Origin: CAYJAY01 sp964370715
Lineage (GTDB): Bacteria > Bacillota > Clostridia > Oscillospirales > Ruminococcaceae
Assembly: GCA_964370715.1 (NCBI GenBank)
Contig: CAYJKJ010000004.1
Location: 62,001-126,000, forward strand
DNA: 64,000 nucleotides
Reading direction: 5' to 3'
Shown piece after piece: positions 51,316 to 60,341 of this stretch (position 1 is the first letter of the stretch; each line of letters opens with the position of its first letter). A model generated the notes under the pieces. That model was not told the DNA's origin. It did not search any database and was given only the letters and a program-made list of their open reading frames with translations. The translations under genes were made by a program, and so were the position numbers.

Positions 51316-53136
51316 ATGGCAAAGATTATCGGAATCGACCTTGGCACAACTAATAGCTGTGTTTCGGTTATGGAAGGCGGAGAACCCGTCGTCATCACAA
51401 ACTCGGAAGGAGCGAGAACAACCCCTTCGGTTGTTGCTTTTTCCAAAGCAGGGGAAAGAATGGTAGGCCAGGTTGCAAAACGCCAAGCTATAACCAACCC
51501 CGACAAAACAATAAGCTCGATTAAAAGGGACATGGGTTCCGACAAAAAGGTTGACATCGACGGAAAGAAATACACTCCGCAAGAAATTTCCGCAATGGTT
51601 CTCGGAAAACTTAAAGCTGATGCAGAAGCATATCTTGGCGAAAAGGTTACCGAAGCGGTTATCACCGTTCCGGCATACTTCAACGATGCTCAACGTCAAG
51701 CAACTAAAGACGCAGGAACGATAGCGGGGCTTGATGTTAAACGTATCATCAACGAACCAACAGCGGCGGCTCTAGCTTATGGTATCGACAAAGACAACGA
51801 CCAAAAAGTTATGGTATATGACCTCGGCGGTGGAACGTTCGACGTTTCGATCATCGAGATGGGCGACGGCGTTCAAGAAGTTCTAGCAACAGCCGGCAAC
51901 AACCGTCTTGGTGGCGATGACTTCGACCAAAAAGTTATCGATTGGCTTGCAGATGAATTCAAAAAAGACACCGGCGTAGATTTAAGACAGGATAAAATGG
52001 CTCTTCAACGTCTTAAAGAAGCGGCAGAAAAAGCAAAGATCGAACTTTCAAGCGTTGCTTCAACGGCTATTAATCTTCCGTTTATAACAGCGGATGCTTC
52101 GGGTCCAAAACATCTTGATCTAACGCTTTCGAGATCTAAATTTGATGAACTAACAAGCGATCTCGTTGAAAACACCATGGCTCCGACAAGACAGGCTTTA
52201 AAAGATGCGGGCCTTAATCCTTCGGAACTTGATAAAGTTCTTTTGGTTGGCGGTTCAACACGTATTCCGGCAGTTCAAGAAGCTGTTAAAAAACTTATCG
52301 GCAAAGAAGCATTTAAAGGGATTAACCCGGATGAATGCGTTGCTATCGGTGCGGCTATCCAAGGCGGAGTTTTGGGCGGCGATGTTAAAGGCTTGTTGCT
52401 TCTCGATGTTACACCGCTTTCGCTCGGAATCGAAACCGAAGGTGGAATTAACACAAGAATAATCGAAAGAAACACGACTATCCCAACCAACAAGAAACAA
52501 GTTTTCTCGACAGCTGCAAACGGCCAAACATCGGTTGAAATCCATGTTCTTCAAGGGGAAAGAGATCTCGCTAAAGACAACAAAACTCTTGGTATGTTCC
52601 ATCTTGACGGAATCCCGCCGGCACCTCGCGGCGTTCCACAAATCGAAGTTGTGTTCGATGTCGACGCAAACGGAATTGTTCATGTTTCGGCAAAGGATCT
52701 TGGAACAGGAAAAGAACAAAAGATAACTATTACAAGCTCGACAAATATGTCGAAAGATGATATCGAAAAAGCTGTTAAAGAAGCAGAACAGTTTGCAGAA
52801 AGCGATAAAAAAGCAAGGGAAGAAATCGAGACCAAAAACTCGGCAGACACGGCGGCTTTCCAAGCTGAAAAACTAATCGAAGAACTCGGCGACAAGATAA
52901 CTGCGGAAGAAAAAGCGGATATCGAAGCAAAGATTGCTGCGGTTCGTGAAGCTATCAAAGAGAACAACACCGAAAACATCAAGACCACAAAAGAAGCTCT
53001 TGAACAAAAACTCTATGAACTTTCGGCAAAACTATATCAACAAGCAGCTCCGGCAGAGGGCGAACAACAACCCGAAGGCGCAGCAGAAACTCCCGATGAC
53101 GGAGTGGTTGATGCAGACTACACAGAAGTTGAATAA
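51316..53136 (+). CDS. dnaK: Chaperone DnaK (Hsp70)
   Basis: The 606-residue protein has the ATPase phosphate loop GIDLGTTNSCVSVMEGG, VPAYFNDAQRQATKDAG, VYDLGGGTFDVSIIEM, the linker LLLLDVTPLSLGIET, and the C-terminal tail DDGVVDADYTEVE. It lacks the 25-residue insertion of Gram-negative DnaK, as Firmicutes proteins do. It lies 77 nt after grpE with its own AAAGGAG. Confidence 0.98.
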   Translation: MAKIIGIDLGTTNSCVSVMEGGEPVVITNSEGARTTPSVVAFSKAGERMVGQVAKRQAITNPDKTISSIKRDMGSDKKVDIDGKKYTPQEISAMVLGKLKADAEAYLGEKVTEAVITVPAYFNDAQRQATKDAGTIAGLDVKRIINEPTAAALAYGIDKDNDQKVMVYDLGGGTFDVSIIEMGDGVQEVLATAGNNRLGGDDFDQKVIDWLADEFKKDTGVDLRQDKMALQRLKEAAEKAKIELSSVASTAINLPFITADASGPKHLDLTLSRSKFDELTSDLVENTMAPTRQALKDAGLNPSELDKVLLVGGSTRIPAVQEAVKKLIGKEAFKGINPDECVAIGAAIQGGVLGGDVKGLLLLDVTPLSLGIETEGGINTRIIERNTTIPTNKKQVFSTAANGQTSVEIHVLQGERDLAKDNKTLGMFHLDGIPPAPRGVPQIEVVFDVDANGIVHVSAKDLGTGKEQKITITSSTNMSKDDIEKAVKEAEQFAESDKKAREEIETKNSADTAAFQAEKLIEELGDKITAEEKADIEAKIAAVREAIKENNTENIKTTKEALEQKLYELSAKLYQQAAPAEGEQQPEGAAETPDDGVVDADYTEVE

Positions 53137-53153
53137 CAAAACGATATAAAAAG

Positions 53154-53195
53154 TTTTTTGCACAAGCGGAATTTAATGGTTCGCTTGTGCAAAAA
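53154..53195 (+). other. Stem-loop between dnaK and dnaJ
   Basis: TTTTTGCACAAGCG pairs with CGCTTGTGCAAAAA, a 14-bp perfect stem. On the plus strand the right side is an A-run, so it is not a standard terminator; it could stabilise the upstream mRNA or be a processing site. Confidence 0.65.
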
Positions 53196-53227
53196 GCAAT
53201 GATTAAACTTAAAAAGAGGAGCTAACA

Positions 53228-54397
53228 ATGGCTCAAAAAAGAGATTACTATGAGGTTTTAGGGGTTAATAAAAACGCCTCGGAACAAGAGATTAAATCAG
53301 CATATCGAAAAAATGCAAAAAAATATCACCCCGATCTTAACCCTAACGATAAAGTTGCGGAAGAAAAGTTTAAAGAAGCTTCCGAAGCTTATGAAGTTTT
53401 GTCGGATCAAACAAAGAAATCTCGCTATGACCAGTTTGGCCATGCCGGGGTTGATCCGTCCTATGGAGCGGGCGGCGGCGGTTTTGGCGGCTTTGGCGGT
53501 TTCGGCGGTTCGGCAGGCGGCATGGAACTAGACCTTGGGGATATATTCGGCTCTATTTTCGGCGATGGATTTTCGGGGCGTTCTTCGAGAACTGCCAATC
53601 CAAACGCACCCAAAAAAGGTTCTGATATAAGAATTTCAATTCCGCTAAGCTTTATGGAAGCTGCAAAGGGTTGCGTAAAGACGGTTCAAGTTAACGTTAT
53701 GGAAAACTGTCCCGATTGTTCCGGAACGGGAGCGGCAAAGGGAACTAGCCCGAATGTTTGCTCCGATTGCGGAGGGCGTGGGTTCAACTATGTTCAACAA
53801 AGAACGATGTTCGGAACGATGCAAAGCACCCAACCTTGCCGAAAATGTAACGGCAAAGGAAAGACTATCGAAAAGAAATGTCCGAAATGCATGGGGGATG
53901 GGCGAGTTAAAACCAACAGACGCCTTGAAGTTAAGATTCCGGCCGGCATAGACGACGATCAAAGCTTGTCAATCAGAGGAAGAGGAGACGCCGGAATCAA
54001 CGGCGGTCCTTCGGGGGATGTTATAGCTGTTATCTCGGTTCGCCCCGATATCCTGTTTGAAAGAAGACGTTTTGATGTTTTGGTAACCGTTCCGCTAACG
54101 TTTTCCGAAGCGGCGCTTGGAATTAAGATGGAGGTTCCAACCGTTGAAGGAAAGATAAGCCTAAACATACCGGCGGGAACGCAAAGCGGAGCTATTTTCC
54201 GCCTTAAAGAAAAAGGAATTCAATATCTTAACGGCAGAGGAAAAGGCGATTTATACGTAACGGTTAACGTTGAAGTTCCAAAGAAACTTTCAAGAGACCA
54301 ACAAGCGGCGCTTTCTGCTTTTGAAAAGTCCCTAAAAATAGATAAAAACTATGAACAAAGAAAAAGCTTTGAAGAACGCATGAAAAAAAGTATGTAG
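53228..54397 (+). CDS. dnaJ: Chaperone DnaJ (Hsp40)
   Basis: The 389-residue type I DnaJ has the J-domain with YHPDLNP near residue 34, a Gly/Phe-rich stretch (residues 78-104), and four C-x2-C-x-G-x-G zinc repeats: CPDCSGTGAAKG, CSDCGGRG, CRKCNGKG and CPKCMGDG. It stimulates DnaK ATPase. AAAGAGGAG lies about 7 nt upstream. Confidence 0.97.
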   Translation: MAQKRDYYEVLGVNKNASEQEIKSAYRKNAKKYHPDLNPNDKVAEEKFKEASEAYEVLSDQTKKSRYDQFGHAGVDPSYGAGGGGFGGFGGFGGSAGGMELDLGDIFGSIFGDGFSGRSSRTANPNAPKKGSDIRISIPLSFMEAAKGCVKTVQVNVMENCPDCSGTGAAKGTSPNVCSDCGGRGFNYVQQRTMFGTMQSTQPCRKCNGKGKTIEKKCPKCMGDGRVKTNRRLEVKIPAGIDDDQSLSIRGRGDAGINGGPSGDVIAVISVRPDILFERRRFDVLVTVPLTFSEAALGIKMEVPTVEGKISLNIPAGTQSGAIFRLKEKGIQYLNGRGKGDLYVTVNVEVPKKLSRDQQAALSAFEKSLKIDKNYEQRKSFEERMKKSM

Positions 54398-54423
54398 GTT
54401 TTTTCAAGATAGATATAAGCTAG

Positions 54424-54483
54424 TAGACGCTACTGTTTTTAAAAACTAAACTGATGTTTTAGCTTTAAAAACAGTAGCGTCTA
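54424..54483. terminator. 20-bp perfect inverted repeat after dnaJ
   Basis: TAGACGCTACTGTTTTTAAA pairs exactly with TTTAAAAACAGTAGCGTCTA across a 20-nt loop, which itself pairs as CTAAA/TTTTAG. It lies 27 nt after dnaJ and probably terminates the operon. Confidence 0.75.
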
Positions 54484-54494
54484 TTGATTTTGTG

Positions 54495-54523
54495 TTGAAC
54501 TATTGGGATTTTTATAGTAGAAT
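54495..54523 (+). promoter_or_regulatory. Promoter of YbaN operon
   Basis: TTGAAC and TAGAAT are separated by 17 bp, 42 nt before the first gene. Confidence 0.65.
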
Positions 54524-54532
54524 ATAGGTGTG

Positions 54533-54546
54533 TTAGAATTAACTAA
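54533..54546. promoter_or_regulatory. DtxR-like box at transcription start
   Basis: TTAG, six bases, CTAA, flanked by G and C (GTTAG/CTAAC). The same core and spacing occur upstream of feoB at 59950, and the DtxR consensus has this core. It would block transcription from the promoter just upstream. Confidence 0.5.
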
Positions 54547-54565
54547 CCTTTGAGGGAAGGTGAGT

Positions 54566-54871
54566 ATGAATAAGATATCTGAACAAAAGCGGATAGTTAA
54601 AATGATGATAGAGATTTATTGCAAAAAGAAACACAAAGGAAAAACGCTTTGTGATGATTGCGGTAAGCTGTTAGATTATGCGAATAGCAAAACCGAAAAT
54701 TGCCCGTTTAACGAAACTAAAACGTTTTGTTCCAACTGCGCCGTTCATTGCTACCAACCGGAAATGCGAGATAAAATTAAAACGGTTATGAGGTTTTCAG
54801 GTCCGTTGATGGTGTTTTATCATCCGATTATAGCGTTTAAACATATAATTGAAACAAAAAGAAAAGGCTAG
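54566..54871 (+). CDS. Nitrous-oxide-stimulated promoter family Cys-rich protein
   Basis: The 101-residue protein (from ATG 54566, GGGAAGG upstream) has LCDDCGKLLDYANSKTENCPF, ETKTFCSNCAVHCYQPEMRD, VMRFSGPLMVFYHPIIAFKH. This matches the PF11756 family, named after nitrous oxide-stimulated promoters but of unknown biochemical role. Six cysteines suggest metal or Fe-S binding. The DtxR-like box in front agrees with an iron-linked role. It is 9 nt from the YbaN gene. Confidence 0.85.
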   Translation: MNKISEQKRIVKMMIEIYCKKKHKGKTLCDDCGKLLDYANSKTENCPFNETKTFCSNCAVHCYQPEMRDKIKTVMRFSGPLMVFYHPIIAFKHIIETKRKG

Positions 54872-54880
54872 GAAAAAATA

Positions 54881-55258
54881 TTGAAAAAAATAATATATCT
54901 TTCGATTGGGTTTATCGGGTTAATAATTGGAGCTGTTGGCGCTGTCATTCCGATTCTTCCGTCGTTTCCGTTTTTGCTGTTGGCGGCAGTGGGATTTGGA
55001 AAAAGCAGCGAAAAACTAGATAGCTGGTTTAAAGGAACAAAGCTTTATAAAAACAACCTTGAAAGCTATGTCAAAGGGCAAGGGATGACGGTGGCAACAA
55101 AGATTAAGATAATTATAACCGTCACTCTATTGATGGGATTTGGCTTTTTCATGATGTCGAACGTGCCAATAGGTCAGATAATTTTGTTTTTTGTTTGGGT
55201 GTTCCATATAGTTTATTTTGTGTTTTTCGTTAAACTAAAGGATAGTAGCGGTAGCTAA
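54881..55258 (+). CDS. YbaN/DUF454 membrane protein
   Basis: The 125-residue protein has three to four hydrophobic helices and the DUF454 pattern: IGFIGLIIGAVGAVIPILPSFPF, LLAAVGFGKSSEKLDSWF, and a TVATKIKIIITV helix. It starts at TTG. YbaN genes occur next to PF11756 genes in other anaerobes, often with iron regulation. Function unknown. Confidence 0.85.
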   Translation: MKKIIYLSIGFIGLIIGAVGAVIPILPSFPFLLLAAVGFGKSSEKLDSWFKGTKLYKNNLESYVKGQGMTVATKIKIIITVTLLMGFGFFMMSNVPIGQIILFFVWVFHIVYFVFFVKLKDSSGS

Positions 55259-55388
55259 TACAACAAAACACGGGCTGTTTTATTGTTGCAATTAGTTTGT
55301 GTTTAGCGTAGAATTAAAACTAGAGTGTTTTAGTTTTTGAGCGAGAAACAACAATTAAAAAACACACATGAAAGAAGGAACAGAAAAA

Positions 55389-56585
55389 ATGAAATACGAT
55401 TTTGACAAGATTATCGACCGACGAGCGACAAACTCATTGAACGTTGACGGCTATGTCGGCTATATCTTTGGCGGCGAGAAGTTGCCGGAACTTAAATATA
55501 AAGAGGAACAGCTCATAAGGCTTTGGGTTGCCGACATGGATTTTGAAACAGCGCCGTCGGTTGTTGAAGCTTTAAGATCGAGGGTTGAACACAAAATTTT
55601 TGGCTACACAAAAATCTTTGAAGATGAATTTTTGAATTCTTTTAAAAACTGGTGCAAAGTTCGTTATGGCTGGGAGTTTGATAACGCCGGATACACGACG
55701 TCGGCTGGCGTTATTCCGGCGCTTTACAACCTTGTTGGAGCTATCTGCGAACCGGATGAAAAGGTTATATTCTTCACACCGTCGTATGCATATTTTAAAA
55801 AAGCGTGTGACATCAACAACATTGAATATGTTTGCTCGGATTTAATAAAAACCGATGGATACTACACGATTGACTTTTTGGATTTTGAACAAAAGCTTAA
55901 AACCGAAAATATAAAATGTTGCATCTTTTGCAATCCACACAACCCAACAGGTAGGGTTTGGACAGAAAGCGAGCTTTTAAAAGTTGGGCAGCTTTGCAAA
56001 CAGTATAACGTTGTTGTAGTTTCGGATGAGATACATTGCGATCTTTTGCGCAACAAAAGACAACATACACCGCTAGCAAAAGTTATGGATAACGACCAAA
56101 ACGTTTTAACCTGTATGGCGGCGAGCAAAACATTTAACCTTGCCGGTCTTCAGCTTTCAAGCCTCATAATTCCAAACAGTGACATACTGGAAAAATACAA
56201 CGCAACGATACTGGGTATGGAAAACCCGTTGAGTATTCAAGCGAGCCTTGGCGCATATAGTGGCGGAATGGATTGGGTTGAACAGCTCAACGAGTATATC
56301 GACAAAAACTTCGAATACCTTCAACAAAGCCTTAAACAGCATCTACCGCTAGCGAAATTCACCGTTCCCGAGGCGACATATCTTGCGTGGGTAGACGTTT
56401 CTCCCTATATCGAAAAAGGGACAAACATTCCATATCATATGCTTGTCAACACCGGGGTTATTGTAGAGGGTGGCAGTATGTTTGTTCAAAACGGCGACGG
56501 CATGATGAGGCTAAACCTTGCTTGCCCCAAAAGCGTTTTGGAAGAGGGTATCGAAAGAATATGTGAATTTTTGAAAAAATCATAG
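55389..56585 (+). CDS. MalY/PatB-type PLP C-S lyase
   Basis: The 398-residue fold type I enzyme starts MKYDFDKIIDRRATNSLNVDGY, preceded by AAGGA; an earlier ATG at 55368 adds seven residues over that site. It has LWVADMDFETAPSVVEAL, CNPHNPTGRVW, VVSDEIHCDLL and the PLP lysine in AASKTFNLAGLQLS near residue 246. PatB enzymes cleave cystathionine or cysteine to release a thiol or sulfide. Exact substrate unknown. A terminator follows at once. Confidence 0.9.
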   Translation: MKYDFDKIIDRRATNSLNVDGYVGYIFGGEKLPELKYKEEQLIRLWVADMDFETAPSVVEALRSRVEHKIFGYTKIFEDEFLNSFKNWCKVRYGWEFDNAGYTTSAGVIPALYNLVGAICEPDEKVIFFTPSYAYFKKACDINNIEYVCSDLIKTDGYYTIDFLDFEQKLKTENIKCCIFCNPHNPTGRVWTESELLKVGQLCKQYNVVVVSDEIHCDLLRNKRQHTPLAKVMDNDQNVLTCMAASKTFNLAGLQLSSLIIPNSDILEKYNATILGMENPLSIQASLGAYSGGMDWVEQLNEYIDKNFEYLQQSLKQHLPLAKFTVPEATYLAWVDVSPYIEKGTNIPYHMLVNTGVIVEGGSMFVQNGDGMMRLNLACPKSVLEEGIERICEFLKKS

Positions 56586-56605
56586 TTTGGTAAAATGAAT
56601 ATGGA

Positions 56606-56645
56606 AAAAGGGTTTTAATAGGAGCTGTCCTATTAAAACCCTTTT
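56606..56645. terminator. 18-bp perfect terminator
   Basis: AAAAGGGTTTTAATAGGA pairs with TCCTATTAAAACCCTTTT across a 4-nt loop. Both arms end in A/T runs, so it can serve the converging genes on each side. Confidence 0.88.
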
Positions 56646-56656
56646 GCACTATATCG

Positions 56657-57319
56657 TTAATATACCGTTATGCTTTGGCTGGTTGCAACTGCTTGGTATA
56701 CGTTGAGATATGCTGTTGTGTCGGTGAAGTCTGTTGGCAGGGGTGCCATGTCTTCGTTTAGGAGGAAGACATATGTTTCATCAGAACTTTCGCCATACTT
56801 AACGGTGTCTTCAAAGCCATCCGCTTTAAGGTAGTATGTTTTTCGAGCAACAATTATCGACAAAACTTCCGCACGAACGCCATCTTCTTGAACATAGTAT
56901 ATGTCATAGTGGGCGATGTTTTCGGTCTCTCGAATTTCATTTGTCAGCATAACTGTTATGTTGTTTCGTAGTTCCGGAGGCACTAAAAAGTTAAAGCCGT
57001 TGCCATAGAATATACCGCTTATAACGTTGGTTGTGACATCGTGTATTCCGGGGGTTGTCGGGATTTGTTGCCCAAGTTCAACTCCTTCGCTGTTGTCGGA
57101 GGTTGTCGTTGAAGCGGCGCCGCTCGAACCATTTTCAAGAGGAACATTGGACTCGGCGTTGCTGCTGGGGATAATGTCTGAGTCTAGTATACCGGTTGCG
57201 TTTGGGTCGACAAACATTCGAACGTCTGAGCCATAATGTTCATCATAAAGGCTGTTTGAACAACCTTGGAACAAGAGCGCTGAAACACCAATAATTAATA
57301 ATAGAATCTTTTTTTTCAT
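56657..57319 (-). CDS. Lipoprotein of unknown function
   Basis: The 220-residue protein has a lipoprotein signal: MKKKILLLIIGVSALLFQGC, with the lipobox Cys at residue 20. A Ser/Asn-rich linker follows. The C-terminal part has beta-rich ISGIFYGNGFNFLVPPELRN, VLTNEIRETENIAHYDIYYV and VYQAVATSQSITVY. No family recognised. It stands alone between a terminator and a palindrome at its 5' end. Confidence 0.8.
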   Translation of the reverse strand: MKKKILLLIIGVSALLFQGCSNSLYDEHYGSDVRMFVDPNATGILDSDIIPSSNAESNVPLENGSSGAASTTTSDNSEGVELGQQIPTTPGIHDVTTNVISGIFYGNGFNFLVPPELRNNITVMLTNEIRETENIAHYDIYYVQEDGVRAEVLSIIVARKTYYLKADGFEDTVKYGESSDETYVFLLNEDMAPLPTDFTDTTAYLNVYQAVATSQSITVY

Positions 57320-57342
57320 CTGCTTTTTTCACCATAAAATTA

Positions 57343-57386
57343 ACCGGTTGACCCCTCTCAATTTGATACGGCAAGGGGTAACCGGT
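57343..57386. repeat. Imperfect palindrome upstream of lipoprotein gene
   Basis: ACCGGTTGACCCCT and AGGGGTAACCGGT, 17 nt apart, form a 13-bp stem with one bulge. It lies just before the lipoprotein ATG on the minus strand, so it could be a regulatory leader hairpin or an operator. The remaining spacer 57390-57607 is AT-rich with no feature I can support. Confidence 0.5.
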
Positions 57387-57607
57387 GGTATTAATATACC
57401 ATAATTTTCTTTGAAATTTGTAACCAAATTGTAAACATTTCGGATAATTTCTCTGTATGTATATAATACTATATTATGAACAAAATTTCAAGTCGACGAA
57501 AAGGATATTTATATATTAATAGTATATGGATTTAATATTTCTTAAATATTATTAAATGTGAACAAATCAATATGCTTAGCTATATTATATAGGAAGTTTT
57601 TTAAATC

Positions 57608-57643
57608 AAAACAAGGCATCGGCAAAAGCCAAAGCCTTGTTTT
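57608..57643 (-). terminator. Probable terminator of feo operon
   Basis: AAAACAAGGC pairs with GCCTTGTTTT, with an inner GGC/GCC stem. On the minus strand the right end reads TTTTGATTT. It lies 60 nt after the last feo gene. Confidence 0.65.
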
Positions 57644-57702
57644 TTTATAGGGCAACTTTATTAAGGGATAGCAATTTAAAACGGTTTAATTTAACAACAA
57701 AA

Positions 57703-57882
57703 CTATCTGCAACCGCAACCGCTGTTCATGTCGTCTTTTTTGTGTTTGTTATCAGACGAACTGCAGGAAGTTGAAACGGGGCATCCAATACACTTTGCTC
57801 CTCGTTTCTTTTGTCTAATGATATAGCCGATAGCAAGCCCCAATATAAGGGCTATTATTACGCCTAACAGATAGTTCATCAT
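57703..57882 (-). CDS. FeoB-associated Cys-rich membrane peptide
   Basis: The 59-residue peptide starts MMNYLLGVIIALILGLAIG, one membrane helix, and has KCIGCPVSTSCSSS followed by GCGCR at the end. This matches the FeoB-associated Cys-rich family (PF12669). It follows feoB by 32 nt. Its role may be in iron sensing or FeoB stability. A start at the second Met (57879) is equally possible. Confidence 0.88.
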   Translation of the reverse strand: MMNYLLGVIIALILGLAIGYIIRQKKRGAKCIGCPVSTSCSSSDNKHKKDDMNSGCGCR

Positions 57883-57914
57883 ATTACTTTAAAACCTCGT
57901 GTAAATCAATTTAG

Positions 57915-59909
57915 TTATTTGTTTAGAGCATAGCTTTCTATGCTTTTGTTACCTTTTTTGATTAAGTATGCAACCAAAACGAACAACAACACAACAACGA
58001 TTAATCCGGGGATAAATCCGGAACCAACTGTTCCAAGAGTTATAAGTGTGCCGATTTGGTATACAAGGAACGCCACTACAAACGCCATGCCGAATTGAAG
58101 ACCAATTCCGCCCCAGAACCATTTTTTGTTGGTGATTTCAGAGTTCATAGCACCGATTGCCGCAAAGCAAGGAGGTGTGTAGAGGTTGAACATAAGATAT
58201 GCAAGAGCCGCAACCGCTGTGATTTCCATCGTTGCCGCAACTTGCGTTCCTTCGCCGATTAGTTCGAGAGCGTCGGTATCGATGAAGTTTGTGATGCCGA
58301 AAACAACTGCGAGCGTTCCAACAACGTTTTCTTTAGCGATAAATCCGGTAACCGCCGCCGCTGCTAGTTGCCATGTTCCAAATCCTAGTGGGATAAGAAG
58401 CCAAGCAAATGGGCCTGCGATGCTAGCAAGGATCGAGGTGCTTTCTGCGCCTTCTGCAACAACTTCAAACGACCATGTGTATGTTTGCATGATTTGAACA
58501 GCTGCGTTACAAACAAGGATTATTGTACCGGCTTTTATGATGAAAGCTTTGGCTCTTGAAAGCATCGACATTGTAGCACGTCCAATGCTTGGGGCTTTAT
58601 ATTCCGGAAGTTCGATAATAAAGAAGGATTTTCTGTTTTTGTGTCCTGCTATTTTCATGATCAAAAGAGCGCCGATGATTATTAATGCTATTCCGCAAAA
58701 ATACATCAATGTTGAAACCCAACCGGCACCGCCGAAGAAGGAACTTGCGAACAAAACGATAACGGGAACTTTAGCTCCGCAGGGCATGAACGGTGTCAAC
58801 ATAGCTGTTGTTCTGCGTTCTCTTTCGTTTTTGATCGTTCTGCTTGCCATAACTCCGGGTATTGCACAACCTGTTCCGATGATCATTGGGATGATTGATT
58901 TTCCGGAAAGACCAACCTTTTTGAAAAATCTATCCATAACCACTGCAACACGTGCCATATATCCGCAATCTTCCAAGAGAGCGATAAGGAAATACATAAC
59001 CATAACGAGGGGAAGGAAGCCAACAACCGCTCCAACACCACCGATGATACCATCAACGAGTAGCGATTGAAGAACCGGATGAGCGCCTTCAACTGCTCCG
59101 GCAACAACTTCGCCGAAACCTTCAATCCACCCGACCAACAAATCGGCGATTAAAGGACCTACATATGTTTGAGATATTGCGAACACTGCCCACATGATAG
59201 CAGCAAATATTGGAATTCCAAGCCATTTATGAGCGATAATCGAATCAAGTTTATCGCCAAGGTTTTTGTCGCTGGTTAAAACTTTTCTTGTTTCAACTTC
59301 GTTTACAACTCCGTTTACAAAATCAAAACGTTTTCTATCAGCAGTTTCAACTTCTTTTTTGTCTAAAAGATTTATATTATCTTGAGAAAAAGGAGCTGTT
59401 AGAGTTGTTCCTTGGATTTCCGCTGCTCTTGTGATAAGGTTTTGAAGATCTTGTTCCGAAGCGTTTGTCGAAACGATTTCAACAACTTCACAGCCAAGCT
59501 TTGCTTTAAGGCTTTCAACATTAACTTCGGTTTGTTTCTTTTGGTTTATATCAACTTTGTTAAGAGCAACTACAACCGGAACGCCGATTTCTAAAAGCTG
59601 TGTTGTGAAAAACAAACTTCTGCTAAGGTTTGAAGCATCAACAATGTTTATAACTGCATCAAGTTTTTCGCCTTTAACATATTCGCTTGTTATGCTCTCT
59701 TCCGATGTGAAAGGAGACATCGAATATGCTCCGGGAAGGTCAACGACGGTTATTTCGCCAAAACTTCCGGATAGACCTGATTTAATGGGGCTTTCTTTTT
59801 TTTCTACTGTAACCCCTGCCCAGTTTCCAACATACTCGCTTTTGCCTGTTAGAGCATTAAATAGAGTTGTCTTACCGCTGTTGGGATTGCCTGCTAGTGC
59901 TATTCTCAT
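57915..59909 (-). CDS. feoB: Ferrous iron transporter FeoB
   Basis: The 664-residue protein has an N-terminal G domain with GNPNSGKTTLFN (7-18), VDLPGAYSMSPFTSEE, NKVD, then a GDI-like helical part. The two Gate domains follow with GGVGAVVGFLPLVMVMYFLI and PFMPCGAKVPVIVLFAS. FeoB imports Fe2+ using its G protein switch. Its operon includes feoA upstream and the Cys-rich peptide downstream. Confidence 0.96.
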   Translation of the reverse strand: MRIALAGNPNSGKTTLFNALTGKSEYVGNWAGVTVEKKESPIKSGLSGSFGEITVVDLPGAYSMSPFTSEESITSEYVKGEKLDAVINIVDASNLSRSLFFTTQLLEIGVPVVVALNKVDINQKKQTEVNVESLKAKLGCEVVEIVSTNASEQDLQNLITRAAEIQGTTLTAPFSQDNINLLDKKEVETADRKRFDFVNGVVNEVETRKVLTSDKNLGDKLDSIIAHKWLGIPIFAAIMWAVFAISQTYVGPLIADLLVGWIEGFGEVVAGAVEGAHPVLQSLLVDGIIGGVGAVVGFLPLVMVMYFLIALLEDCGYMARVAVVMDRFFKKVGLSGKSIIPMIIGTGCAIPGVMASRTIKNERERRTTAMLTPFMPCGAKVPVIVLFASSFFGGAGWVSTLMYFCGIALIIIGALLIMKIAGHKNRKSFFIIELPEYKAPSIGRATMSMLSRAKAFIIKAGTIILVCNAAVQIMQTYTWSFEVVAEGAESTSILASIAGPFAWLLIPLGFGTWQLAAAAVTGFIAKENVVGTLAVVFGITNFIDTDALELIGEGTQVAATMEITAVAALAYLMFNLYTPPCFAAIGAMNSEITNKKWFWGGIGLQFGMAFVVAFLVYQIGTLITLGTVGSGFIPGLIVVVLLFVLVAYLIKKGNKSIESYALNK

Positions 59910-59949
59910 TAGTGTCCTCCATATAGTTTATTATTAATTTACTAGACAA

Positions 59950-59963
59950 TTAGTTAAAACTAA
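59950..59963. promoter_or_regulatory. DtxR-like box between feoA and feoB
   Basis: TTAG, six bases, CTAA. Same core and spacing as the box at 54533. It lies 40 nt upstream of feoB on the minus strand, which suggests a second regulated start there. Confidence 0.5.
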
Positions 59964-60020
59964 CCCAAGGTGATTAAAATTAGCTATCCAAATTAATGGA
60001 ATAGCTATATTCAATTGAAA

Positions 60021-60254
60021 CTATATTAATATAGCCTCAGCTAGGCTAGAATTTATGTTGTATCTGCTGTCCTTTATCGAAACAACATAACTTTCGCTTA
60101 TAATCGACACAACAACGATAGGTTCACCTTCATAACATCCAAGCGTAAACAAAAAGCTGTTGAGTTCTTCATCATCTGTGTTAATGCCTTTTATGTTATA
60201 GCTTTTTCCGATCTCGGCATCGATAAGCGTGGTTAAACTTTTTTCTTTATCCAT
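60021..60254 (-). CDS. feoA: FeoA domain protein
   Basis: The 77-residue protein starts MDKEKSLTTLIDAEIGKSYNI. It has the FeoA SH3-like pattern: YNIKGINTDDEELNSFLFTLGC, EGEPIVVVSIISESYVV, and the ending YNINSSLAEAILI. It supports FeoB. The start at ATG 60254 is preferred, because a TTG at 60272 overlaps the GAAGGA ribosome site. Confidence 0.9.
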   Translation of the reverse strand: MDKEKSLTTLIDAEIGKSYNIKGINTDDEELNSFLFTLGCYEGEPIVVVSIISESYVVSIKDSRYNINSSLAEAILI

Positions 60255-60276
60255 TAAATATATATCCTTCAAACGA

Positions 60277-60304
60277 GTTAGTTAATCAATACTAACATAT
60301 GTTA
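60277..60304. promoter_or_regulatory. Iron-regulator operator at feoA promoter
   Basis: GTTAGT, eight bases, ACTAAC (60277-60296), followed by the palindrome TAACATATGTTA (60293-60304). It lies at the predicted start and -10 of the feoA promoter. Confidence 0.55.
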
Positions 60305-60327
60305 ACACGCAACTTACCCAATGTCAA
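60299..60327 (-). promoter_or_regulatory. Promoter of feoA-feoB operon
   Basis: On the minus strand TTGACA and TAACAT are separated by 17 bp. The -10 lies inside the TAACATATGTTA palindrome. Confidence 0.65.
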
Positions 60328-60341
60328 TAGGTTATAGCGAT

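Noticed and set aside
52255..52863. 202-codon minus-strand frame inside dnaK
   Set aside because: It is antisense to a clear DnaK. Its Cys/Phe-rich composition is a by-product of dnaK codon usage.
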